Positions 51,059 through 57,948 of a stretch of 64,000 nucleotides of DNA are shown piece by piece. Position 1 is the stretch's first letter. Every line of letters starts with the position of its first letter. The notes under the pieces are model-generated. The model was not told the DNA's origin. It searched no databases and saw only the letters and a list, made by a program, of their open reading frames with translations. This DNA is from a virus: positions 1-64,000 of the IMG/VR virus record IMGVR_UViG_3300029787_000002. The stretch is one strand, 5' to 3'. The translations under genes were made by a program, and so were the position numbers.

Positions 51059-51721
51059 ATGAACAAAGCACCATACAATCGAAGATCTATACACAAAGAT
51101 GTTTCACACCTACCTTTAGACCAGATTCAATATGCTATCACCCCTCCACTCTTGGAAGAGGAAATAGAACATTGCCGAAGGTCTGATGAGAAGAACCTTA
51201 CCAACTACGCAGGAAAAGTATGCGAAGATTTGGTAAAGTCTTACTGTGCAGAGAACAGATGGAATGTAGCAGAACCTGAGATTGATATGGGAATTGACTT
51301 GCTTATCAATAGAAGTAATAGGTGGGACAAAGTTCAAGTTAAGAAAGTTGTTTTCTGGGAAACTGACTATGGATTGATGACACAGAAGTTTCAGTTTCAA
51401 TCAGGTGGTATATCAAAGGATGTAAGATTACGTCATCGTCAATCAAGTCCTGATGACTTTGATTCATTCATTCATGTATTGTCAACTCCATATCGCCAAC
51501 TTATATTTGAGACTCCCGTAGATCAAATCCCTTTGAAAAAGGATGGTACTTTTATACAATCAAGAGGGACAGTTATTACTCAGAATTATAAGAAAGCACC
51601 GAAGGGGTATGTTGATTGGGGACAAAATATGGTAAGATGTTTATACCATCCTAAATTGTTTCTAACCTTCCCTGAGTTCTGGAACACAAGAGATAGCAAT
51701 CTTTCAACTTTATTATCATGA
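51059..51721 (+). CDS. Putative PD-(D/E)XK nuclease beside the methyltransferase
   Basis: A 220-residue protein. The central region has E56 in AGKVCEDLVKSY, then EPEIDMGIDLLI (D80) and, 12 residues later, KVQVKK (Q93, K95). The E...D...QxK arrangement is that of PD-(D/E)XK nucleases (Holliday-junction resolvase-like and restriction endonucleases). A VLSTPYRQLIFETP strand pair and a C-terminal domain follow. Adjacency to a Dam-like enzyme suggests a restriction-modification-like pair; specificity and activity are unknown. Its end overlaps gp62 (ATGA). Confidence 0.65.
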   Translation: MNKAPYNRRSIHKDVSHLPLDQIQYAITPPLLEEEIEHCRRSDEKNLTNYAGKVCEDLVKSYCAENRWNVAEPEIDMGIDLLINRSNRWDKVQVKKVVFWETDYGLMTQKFQFQSGGISKDVRLRHRQSSPDDFDSFIHVLSTPYRQLIFETPVDQIPLKKDGTFIQSRGTVITQNYKKAPKGYVDWGQNMVRCLYHPKLFLTFPEFWNTRDSNLSTLLS

Positions 51722-52122
51722 AATACGATGACAGATATCCTCTAAAGGATTATCTAAACTCTATCAATCTCAACAAAGAGGACTTGATGGACGGTGAAGA
51801 TCCTACATGGGAAAAGAAGTACCCTGCTTTCATTATTAATAAATGCATGTCTCATCATATGGACACAGTTCTATATGCTAACGAGATGAATATGTATCCA
51901 AACTTACCTAATCGTATGCAGTATGATTTTTTTATACATATAGTACGACCCCGAAAGAGATTCTCTCCTTGGGGAAAGAAGGAAAAGGTGAATGATCTTG
52001 AACTTGTCAAGGAATACTATGGTTATAGTAATGAAAAGGCAAAACAAGCATTGCGTATCCTATCTCCTAATCATCTAGACTACATTAAAGACAAACTGAA
52101 CAAAGGGGGTAAGAAAAGATGA
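51718..52122 (+). CDS. 62: Clamp loader subunit gp62
   Basis: Non-catalytic clamp loader subunit that joins gp44. Recognised by DPTWEKKYPAFIINKCMSHH followed by MDTVLYANEMN and the phage-typical FFIHIVRPRKRFSPWGKKE. Length 134, shorter than T4 gp62 (187) but usual for cyanophages. It overlaps both the nuclease-like gene and regA by 4 bases. Confidence 0.93.
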   Translation: MKYDDRYPLKDYLNSINLNKEDLMDGEDPTWEKKYPAFIINKCMSHHMDTVLYANEMNMYPNLPNRMQYDFFIHIVRPRKRFSPWGKKEKVNDLELVKEYYGYSNEKAKQALRILSPNHLDYIKDKLNKGGKKR

Positions 52123-52541
52123 GTGAAGGTAATGAAGTCCAATGGACTAAAGAGAATATGATTGAAGTGAACCTCAAGGAACCTGACGATTTCTTGAAAG
52201 TTCGCGAAACACTTACCCGTATTGGAGTTGCCTCCCGTAAGGAAAAGAAACTGTATCAGTCCTGCCACATTCTACATAAAAAAGGACAATACTATATCGT
52301 ACATTTTAAAGAACTATTTGCATTAGACGGAAAGAAAGCAAACTTATCAGACAACGATGTACAAAGACGAAACAGAATAATCAAACTATTATCTGATTGG
52401 GGTCTAGTCGAGATTGTAAAGGAAGACAGCATTAAAGGTGTAGCACCACTAAGTCAAATCAAAGTTATTGCATACAAAGAAAAGGGGGACTGGACACTAG
52501 AGTCTAAATACAATATCGGAAAGAAACGCACTACAGAATGA
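52119..52541 (+). CDS. regA: Translational repressor RegA
   Basis: RNA-binding protein that blocks initiation on many early mRNAs. The match with T4 RegA is strong: MIEVNLKEPDDFLKVRETLT, then RIGVASRKEKKLYQSCHILH and KKGQYYIVHFKELF, and a later IIKLLSDWGLVEIV. At 140 residues it has a 13-residue N-terminal and a C-terminal extension relative to T4 (122). ATGA overlaps link it to gp62 and to the next gene. Confidence 0.95.
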   Translation: MSEGNEVQWTKENMIEVNLKEPDDFLKVRETLTRIGVASRKEKKLYQSCHILHKKGQYYIVHFKELFALDGKKANLSDNDVQRRNRIIKLLSDWGLVEIVKEDSIKGVAPLSQIKVIAYKEKGDWTLESKYNIGKKRTTE

Positions 52542-53188
52542 GCGACTTTAATTATCATGTCCAGTGGTTTAAAAGTCCTGGATACCTACTAGCAGAGGTT
52601 CCCCCTGCAGTAGTTGAAGAATTACAGCATAGCATCAACACAGTCTCTAAGACCCCTGAGACGGACGCTAGAGGCATTCTGAGAGGGCATATAGAAGAAG
52701 AGTGGACTTTACCCCTATCTAAGGAGATAAGTGGGTTCACTCGCTGCCTTTCATACGAATATATCAAGCAGTTTGGTTTCCAACCTGCTATGGGTGTAGC
52801 AGAGACGATGAGAGAAATCAATGAGTGTGACTTTAAACTACAAAGACTTTGGGTAAACTTTCAAAGTAAATACGACTTCAACCCTCTGCATATACACAGT
52901 GGGTTATTTTCGTTTGTGATTTGGGTACAAGTTCCATACGACCTAGAAGAAGAGAGAAGGAGATATAAGACAAATGGAAATGAGACTGCAGCATTCATGT
53001 TCCAGTACAACACAGCACTAGGTGGACTAGATACAGAATACCTTTACATAGATAAAACTTGGGAATGGAAGATAGCATTCTTCCCTGCACGCCTTAATCA
53101 CGGTGTTAATCCGTTTTATACTACAGATGATCACCGCATCTCAATAAGTGGAAATCTTTATGTTATAGATAATAATACAATAGAATAA
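52538..53188 (+). CDS. 2OG-Fe(II) oxygenase-like protein
   Basis: A 216-residue protein. The signature NPLHIHSGLFSFVIWVQVPY, a following beta core, and FPARLNHGVNPFYTTDDHRI with SISGNLYV match cupin-fold 2OG-Fe(II) oxygenases encoded in cyanophages. The metal motif reads H-I-H, so His rather than Asp may occupy the second position; distal His is in LNHGV and the 2OG-binding Arg in DDHRI. Substrate unknown. It overlaps regA by 4 bases. Confidence 0.75.
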   Translation: MSDFNYHVQWFKSPGYLLAEVPPAVVEELQHSINTVSKTPETDARGILRGHIEEEWTLPLSKEISGFTRCLSYEYIKQFGFQPAMGVAETMREINECDFKLQRLWVNFQSKYDFNPLHIHSGLFSFVIWVQVPYDLEEERRRYKTNGNETAAFMFQYNTALGGLDTEYLYIDKTWEWKIAFFPARLNHGVNPFYTTDDHRISISGNLYVIDNNTIE

Positions 53189-53193
53189 TTATC

Positions 53194-53607
53194 ATGGCAG
53201 ATGCAGTTAAAAAAGAAGACCCTAAGAAGGGTATCTTAGGTAAACTTAAAGAAGCAGCAGAGGATAAAGAGGAGCAACTTGCTATCCTTTCTACCTTTGT
53301 GCGACTTGGAATTTTGATTTGGTCTGGTGGAATCTTAACATTAGCGTATGTTGATCTACCACCTGCATTGAAAATTCCTAAACAGGACATGGATCCAACT
53401 TTCATAGCTTCGGTCTTCACAGGAGTCGTAGCTACCTTCGGTGTCCAAGCGGGAGGTAAGAAAAAGAATGGTGATGGTGGTGGTAGTGCAAACATATCTA
53501 AAAAAGATATGGAGTTTCTTATCGCTAAGGCATCAGAGACTGCTCCTGCTCAAACTATAAGGATCGAACAAGGTCCTGTAAAAATTGTCCCTTCTGATAC
53601 TAAGTAA
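53194..53607 (+). CDS. Two-span membrane protein, candidate holin
   Basis: A 137-residue protein with a charged N-terminus (KKEDPKKGILGKLKEAAEDK) and two hydrophobic spans (FVRLGILIWSGGILTLAYVD about 35-54; FIASVFTGVVATFGVQAG about 70-87), followed by a basic, Gly-rich cytoplasmic-type segment (GGKKKNGDGGG). Two spans and this charge layout fit small holins, but no lysin is adjacent, so this is a hypothesis. It starts a run of membrane or exported proteins (53194-55220). Confidence 0.6.
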   Translation: MADAVKKEDPKKGILGKLKEAAEDKEEQLAILSTFVRLGILIWSGGILTLAYVDLPPALKIPKQDMDPTFIASVFTGVVATFGVQAGGKKKNGDGGGSANISKKDMEFLIAKASETAPAQTIRIEQGPVKIVPSDTK

Positions 53608-53612
53608 TCATC

Positions 53613-53849
53613 ATGCAAAAAATTATTAACGTTCTTGCCCTCGCATCATTCACTGTTTCTATTTCCGCTGTTGGTGGTGCTGTGTATGTGTATACACAGA
53701 AAGATGCCATCATCGAAGATCTAAAAGAGAAAGCGTTAGGTTCTTTAGGTGCAGGAATCTCTTCAGCACTCCCTAATGTAGTCGAAGGTATCATGCCTGA
53801 GACAACAGGACCTGCTATCCCAGATGTTAAATTGCCTTCAATGCCATGA
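53613..53849 (+). CDS. Small membrane-anchored protein
   Basis: A 78-residue protein with an N-terminal hydrophobic segment (IINVLALASFTVSISAVGGA) that may be an uncleaved anchor, then helix QKDAIIEDLKEKALGSLGAG and a proline-rich end. It starts 5 bases after the previous stop, and its end overlaps the next gene by 4 bases. It is conserved in context with the 204- and 260-residue proteins that follow. Function unknown. Confidence 0.6.
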   Translation: MQKIINVLALASFTVSISAVGGAVYVYTQKDAIIEDLKEKALGSLGAGISSALPNVVEGIMPETTGPAIPDVKLPSMP

Positions 53850-54460
53850 ACACTAAATGGATATCAATCGGTATAATCGGTAGTTTGTTTGCTGCTTCTC
53901 ATATCGGTATGATTGGTATGCTTGCAACTAGAAATGGTTCCAAACTACCTGAGTTAAACATGCCTGTAGGACCTTATACTTCTTATGTTGCTACTGCAGA
54001 CGAAGATGGGTATAAGATCAGTTACAGTGCCAATGATCCTAAGACGATGCACATCACTAAGGACATTGTGAAACCTTCTGGGTTTCTCGGATTCGGGAAA
54101 ACCAAGACACAAGTTGTTGAAGAGTATGTCATGGACGGATCAACCAATCAAGGTGGACCTGTATCTAATGCTCGCTCATGGCAAGATGGTAGTGCAGGAG
54201 GTAAATCAGGAATCTCAAAAAAGTCTGTCGCGTGTATCGAGGCGGTCGGTGGTGGCAAGCAAACGGGACGTCTTGTCGGTACTAGTGTAGGTGCTGCTGT
54301 TGCTCCTGCTGTCACTGGAATCCCATTTGTTGGTTGGTTAGCAGCAGGTTGGATTGCTATGTTCGGTGGAGAACAAGGTTCAGAGATAGGTGGTAATATG
54401 GTTAATGATCTTAATGATGCATGTGAGGTAACTGAAGATGTCGGAGATACCAACGATTAG
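53846..54460 (+). CDS. Membrane-associated protein with glycine zipper, unknown
   Basis: A 204-residue protein. The N-terminus (ISIGIIGSLFAASHIGMIGM) is a membrane anchor or signal segment. The middle is soluble (YTSYVATADEDGYKISYSAN). The C-terminal region KQTGRLVGTSVGAAVAPAVT, then FVGWLAAGWIAMFGGEQGSE is a glycine-zipper-like hydrophobic hairpin resembling lipoprotein or toxin-like membrane segments. It has ATGA and 23-base overlaps with its neighbours. Confidence 0.6.
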   Translation: MNTKWISIGIIGSLFAASHIGMIGMLATRNGSKLPELNMPVGPYTSYVATADEDGYKISYSANDPKTMHITKDIVKPSGFLGFGKTKTQVVEEYVMDGSTNQGGPVSNARSWQDGSAGGKSGISKKSVACIEAVGGGKQTGRLVGTSVGAAVAPAVTGIPFVGWLAAGWIAMFGGEQGSEIGGNMVNDLNDACEVTEDVGDTND

Positions 54461-55220
54461 GATTGACGGTGGTTCAATTAGAACCATCAATATCCGAAAC
54501 AATTTCATCAGTGATATACCGAAATGGTTAACATCGGATCCCCCTATGGCGATTCCGATATATCCTCCTGTCACTCAACAGATTGGTGTACCCATCATTG
54601 ACATTCCTGGATGTGTTGAGGCACATGAAAGTAGTGATAAGAATGATAATATTGTAGGTGACGATCCTAAAGGTGCGAAGATATTTTGTGATGCAGGTTT
54701 ACCTTCATTCAATCCTATTGATTACTCACCAGAACAGTTACAGTATGAAATGCAGGCACCAGTTCCACCTGTAGCACCTCCTCCAGATGATGTAGAAACT
54801 GATACTGATATACCTCCAGTCAAACCTCCACCTACTGAGTGCCCTGGACCTAATCAACCTAGAGTTGGTGACCTAACAGCAAGTGGAGATGAAAGAGTTA
54901 TTGGTCACGAACTAAGTGAAGATGGTAAAATCTGTGTAATATTATATGAAGATACAACTGCAGTTGAAAAATTTCTACCAACTGCAAATCAAGTTAGCAC
55001 TACTGCATCAATTGCTGTAGTAGCTACCGCTGCTGCTGCAGCAACACCATTATTATTGAGAGTTGTTAAACCTATAGTCAAGCAAATTATTAAAAAGGTT
55101 CAAAAGTTACTAGGTAAAGAACCTCGTCAACCTACTAGAATTGAAGTTAAGGCAAACGCGATCCGTCAAAAGAGAGGGTTACCTCCTTTAAAAGTGAAGC
55201 ATCCGAAGAAACCTCGTTAG
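54438..55220 (+). CDS. Proline-rich protein with a late hydrophobic segment, unknown
   Basis: A 260-residue protein. The N-terminal part (IRIDGGSIRTINIRNNFISD, PMAIPIYPPVTQQIGVPIID) is beta/Pro-rich, followed by a proline-rich linker (PVPPVAPPPDD, IPPVKPPPTE). Next come a small domain around 145-180, a hydrophobic helix STTASIAVVATAAAAATPLL (about 186-206) and a strongly basic tail. Its 3' end overlaps the convergent minus-strand gene by 74 bases. Confidence 0.65.
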   Translation: MSEIPTIRIDGGSIRTINIRNNFISDIPKWLTSDPPMAIPIYPPVTQQIGVPIIDIPGCVEAHESSDKNDNIVGDDPKGAKIFCDAGLPSFNPIDYSPEQLQYEMQAPVPPVAPPPDDVETDTDIPPVKPPPTECPGPNQPRVGDLTASGDERVIGHELSEDGKICVILYEDTTAVEKFLPTANQVSTTASIAVVATAAAAATPLLLRVVKPIVKQIIKKVQKLLGKEPRQPTRIEVKANAIRQKRGLPPLKVKHPKKPR

Positions 55221-56016
55221 GTGTAATCTTATGAACGTGGGGTTTAATAGTATTAACACCTTGTACTACCACGTCAGCACACACAGAATAATAAGGTGAC
55301 TTTGGATGGAAGGATATACCCTCTTTCATTAATGAACCGCAATTTTTCAATCTCGCGATCTCAAAATCCAAGCGTTTATTAGCATTCATCTGATTCATCA
55401 ATGCGATGTTTGATGCTGCTGCTTCTTTACATAGTTTCTGCAGTTTCTTATCCATGGGGTTAGACCATGTAGCAGACACACCTATACTTAAATTATAATT
55501 ATCTTTCTGTCCTGTTCTTGTTGGAACAAAATATAAAATCTCTCCTGGATTATCGGGCACTCCATTATCATCTGCGTCTAACATATTGTAGACTGGAGAA
55601 TCCCAGTATTGTTCGTTTGGTTTTTGTGCTGATGCACTACCTGTAATGTATGGCGTGACATTCATAGTCGGTCCTTGACATTGAATGCCATTACCATAAG
55701 TGTTAGTTATATATGGACCTTGTAAAACCTGAATAGCTTGATTGGTCACTGAGCCTGAACTATTCGCAACGGGAGCAGCAGTTGCACTTACACCACCAAC
55801 AGTCTCTGCGTTAACAGAAGGCATAAACCCAGTCATAGCAAGGGATGTTGCTACTGGGAGAAGATACTTGTGGTATCTGTTACGCTTGTAACCTCGGTAG
55901 TCCTCTGGATTACCGTGTGATTTGAAAGACCTGGGGATTGATAGGTCTCTGTGAACTGAAACGCTGCCCCTGGTGTTGTCTGTGTGAACGTTGGTTTCGT
56001 TCCTATTCCTGTCCAT
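55147..56016 (-). CDS. Exported protein, minus strand; start unresolved
   Basis: A 289-codon frame from ATG 56016. A good signal peptide begins only around residue 44: KRNRYHKYLLPVATSLAMTG, then FMPSVNA before the likely cleavage after A70. The preceding 43 codons lie wholly inside the upstream gene in another frame and look non-native, yet no ATG, GTG or TTG occurs in frame near the signal peptide. Start by an unusual codon, frameshifting from the upstream ORF, or a sequence error are all possible. The mature part has Tyr/Asn-rich strands, four cysteines in two widely spaced groups and a conserved EARLKNCG-like region. Function unknown. Confidence 0.6.
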   Translation of the reverse strand: MDRNRNETNVHTDNTRGSVSVHRDLSIPRSFKSHGNPEDYRGYKRNRYHKYLLPVATSLAMTGFMPSVNAETVGGVSATAAPVANSSGSVTNQAIQVLQGPYITNTYGNGIQCQGPTMNVTPYITGSASAQKPNEQYWDSPVYNMLDADDNGVPDNPGEILYFVPTRTGQKDNYNLSIGVSATWSNPMDKKLQKLCKEAAASNIALMNQMNANKRLDFEIARLKNCGSLMKEGISFHPKSPYYSVCADVVVQGVNTIKPHVHKITPNEVSSDASLLKEVTLSFDGSRLP

Positions 56017-56303
56017 GTCGAAGTCACTCCTTCAATAATTACGTTTGATTTCTCAGTGGTAGGGGATAGATTACCACTTGCAGATACGCCTGAACCAGTT
56101 ACCGAAAATTGATACCCAGTATTGTAGTCCATCGAATTGATGGTTTCTGTCACTTTTGATGTCGTTTCCGTGTGAGAAGTCATTGATCCCTGTTGGAAAT
56201 TTGGCACCACGGGGACAGCAATCGCAGGCGTAGTACTTACCAAAGTAATAACCGCACCTAGGACATATGTCCTCCTTGCTAATATATATGAAAGGTTCTG
56301 CAT
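55851..56303 (-). CDS. Exported Thr/Ser-rich protein, minus strand
   Basis: A 150-residue protein with signal peptide MQNLSYILARRTYVLGAVIT ... PAIAVPVV and a strongly Thr/Ser-rich mature part (TSHTETTSKVTETINSMDYN, TPGAAFQFTETYQSPG) of beta character. A ribosome site (GGAG) lies upstream of ATG 56303. It is the middle gene of the three-gene minus-strand cluster and overlaps the downstream exported-protein frame by 166 bases. No homologue recognised. Confidence 0.65.
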   Translation of the reverse strand: MQNLSYILARRTYVLGAVITLVSTTPAIAVPVVPNFQQGSMTSHTETTSKVTETINSMDYNTGYQFSVTGSGVSASGNLSPTTEKSNVIIEGVTSTWTGIGTKPTFTQTTPGAAFQFTETYQSPGLSNHTVIQRTTEVTSVTDTTSIFSQ

Positions 56304-56325
56304 GGTAATCTTTCTCCACTAAACT

Positions 56326-56874
56326 TTAGTCAAAGACAGAGATTTCACTAACAAATTGACCAGTAGTTGTAGTACCTGCTAGACCTGTACCTGTTAGAGT
56401 AACAGCGTGTCCGTTGGTAACAGTACCTGGTGCATTAGCAGACGCTGATACACTACCTGCAGTGTAGTGAACTTGATTACCAAACGTTGCTTCATCAGCA
56501 CCTGATCCTCCAACATCACCTTGTGTGAATGACTGACTGAAATTGAATGATCCTGAACATGCTAGGTCACTTCCTGAACTTGATCCTGTGCATCCATTTT
56601 GAACACCAGTAATTGCTCCAACTGTTCCAACACCCGTAGTAGCACTATAGGAGTTAATGCCAATACCACCATCTACAGCACTACCACCTGTTGGTGTATG
56701 TGTTGTGACTACATTCGTACCAGAGATTGAGAAAGCATTACCAACTCTATTGTAAGATTTGTACCCTGCTTCCACCGTATGTTGTAAACTAGACTGATGT
56801 TTACTAACTATTCCACCCGCATGAGCAGGAATTCCTGCCATGAGTAACATAACCAGAGGTAAAATTTTCTTCAT
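56326..56874 (-). CDS. Exported Gly/Thr/Ser-rich protein, minus strand
   Basis: A 182-residue protein with a textbook signal peptide (MKKILPLVMLLMAGIPAHA before GG). The mature part is Gly/Ser/Thr/Val-rich with two cysteines that could pair (NGCTGSSSGSDLACSG) and repeated beta-like strands (VGTVGAITGV, GHAVTLTGTGLAG). First gene of the minus cluster. Such composition suggests a surface or periplasmic adhesin-like or fibre-associated protein, but there is no recognised family. Confidence 0.65.
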   Translation of the reverse strand: MKKILPLVMLLMAGIPAHAGGIVSKHQSSLQHTVEAGYKSYNRVGNAFSISGTNVVTTHTPTGGSAVDGGIGINSYSATTGVGTVGAITGVQNGCTGSSSGSDLACSGSFNFSQSFTQGDVGGSGADEATFGNQVHYTAGSVSASANAPGTVTNGHAVTLTGTGLAGTTTTGQFVSEISVFD

Positions 56875-57026
56875 TTTTACTCATGATTGAGATCTACCAC
56901 TATATAGGTTAGGTATTTCCTACAAAAGGGTTCGGACTGTACACTATCAGTTAGGGACTGGAATGTAGTTAAATATAACTGTGATGCTTCGGGTCACACA
57001 TTCACACTCGCTTAATAAGGAGCACT
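56875..57026. other. Divergent intergenic region, exported cluster / hsp20
   Basis: 152 bases between the minus-strand exported-protein cluster and hsp20, so it must hold promoters for both directions. I see no clear late promoter. A weak inverted repeat TGTGA-N9-TCACA lies near 56980-57000, and TATAAC and TATATA matches to -10 boxes occur without good -35 partners. AAGGAG precedes the hsp20 ATG. Confidence 0.4.
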
Positions 57027-57476
57027 ATGACAAACTTACAAAAATGGTCCTCGAAGGACGTTAATGCAATTTTTGATGCAGCAAACCGCTACAGTGTAGG
57101 ACTAGATGATTTGTTCTACAGACTGCATTCATACGGAGCAGGATCTCCAGGTGGAGCATACCCTCCATACAATATCGTCAAAGAATCAAATGTTAAATGG
57201 CGTATTGAACTAGCACTAGCAGGATGGAAGAAAGAAGATATTGAAGTTACTACTGAATCTAACATTATGATTGTCAAATCAAAATGCCAAGAAGAAGCAC
57301 CAGATCAAGAACAATATCTACACAAAGGTGTGGCAGGTAGATCTTTCACACGAGGGTTCAACTTATCCGACGATGTAGAGATCGGTGAAGTTGCGTTTAA
57401 TAATGGTTTGCTAACAATCGAGTTAAAGAAAGTTATACCTGAACATCAAAAACTCAAGTCATACACTATCTCTTGA
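57027..57476 (+). CDS. hsp20: Small heat shock protein Hsp20
   Basis: A 149-residue alpha-crystallin-type chaperone. The alpha-crystallin domain spans about residues 45-140: PYNIVKESNVKWRIELALAG, WKKEDIEVTTESNIMIVKSK, and the core RSFTRGFNLSDDVEIGEVAF, ending in NGLLTIELKKVIPE. The short tail has no obvious IxI motif. Hsp20 is a core auxiliary gene of T4-like cyanophages, thought to support virion assembly or protect photosynthetic proteins. Confidence 0.95.
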   Translation: MTNLQKWSSKDVNAIFDAANRYSVGLDDLFYRLHSYGAGSPGGAYPPYNIVKESNVKWRIELALAGWKKEDIEVTTESNIMIVKSKCQEEAPDQEQYLHKGVAGRSFTRGFNLSDDVEIGEVAFNNGLLTIELKKVIPEHQKLKSYTIS

Positions 57477-57480
57477 AAAC

Positions 57481-57525
57481 CTTAAACTGACCTTTACCCA
57501 AAACTATGGGCAACTGTGCTATATT
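57481..57525 (+). promoter_or_regulatory. Pho-box promoter for the porin-like/pstS operon
   Basis: Three 8-bp units spaced by 3 bases: CTTAAACT (57481-57488), CTTTACCC (57492-57499) and the weaker ACTATGGG (57503-57510). An extended -10 TGC-TATATT (57517-57525) follows after 6 bases. This matches the cyanobacterial PhoB box, in which CTTAACCT-like repeats at 11-bp spacing replace the -35. Confidence 0.65.
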
Positions 57526-57577
57526 ACATAGGTGTTCTGATATACCAGAATACCTTGTAAATTTACACAAAAAACAA

Positions 57578-57937
57578 ATGAAAGCATTCGCAGTTGCCCT
57601 GCTCGGTTTGGCGATCTCCGCCCCCGTCATGGCAGGTCCATACGTTGAGTCCAAACACGAGTTCAAAGGGACTGATGAAGACTACAGTAAGGCAGTCCAC
57701 CAAGGACGTGTCGGTTATTCAACCAAGTCAGGTCGTTTCTCTCCATATATTGAAGGTGGTTTTGGTGTTTCCGTTCCTGAGAGTGGGGATAATGAAACAT
57801 TCAAAGTTATTGAAGTTGGTAGTAAAGTAAAGATCACTGACAAGTTCGGTGCTTATGGTAAGTGGGAGAACAAATTCCAAGATAGCGATGACACTCGCGA
57901 TTGGAAGTTTGAAGTTGGCACCAAGTACAAATTCTAA
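57578..57937 (+). CDS. Porin-like outer-membrane peptide
   Basis: ATG 57578 gives a 119-residue protein with signal peptide MKAFAVALLGLAISAPVMAG and a beta-barrel-like mature part with alternating strands (GRFSPYIEGGFGVSVPESGD, VIEVGSKVKITDKFGAYGKW) ending in the terminal Phe motif YKF typical of outer-membrane proteins. The in-frame ATG at 57506 lies in the promoter region and is rejected. It precedes pstS by 11 bases, so it is probably in the Pho regulon and may help phosphate cross the outer membrane. Confidence 0.7.
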   Translation: MKAFAVALLGLAISAPVMAGPYVESKHEFKGTDEDYSKAVHQGRVGYSTKSGRFSPYIEGGFGVSVPESGDNETFKVIEVGSKVKITDKFGAYGKWENKFQDSDDTRDWKFEVGTKYKF

Positions 57938-57948
57938 GGGATTGACCA

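Noticed and set aside
56071-56319. 82-aa Cys-rich ORF on the minus strand (CPRC ... CDCC)
   Set aside because: Lies almost entirely inside the signal-peptide-bearing 150-aa gene in another frame, which has the better ribosome site and composition.
56975-57005. CRP-like site TGTGA...TCACA before hsp20
   Set aside because: The arms are separated by 9 rather than 6 bases; treated only as a weak inverted repeat.
57506-57577. Upstream start for the porin-like gene at ATG 57506
   Set aside because: It would put 24 residues before a textbook signal peptide and lies within the Pho-box promoter.
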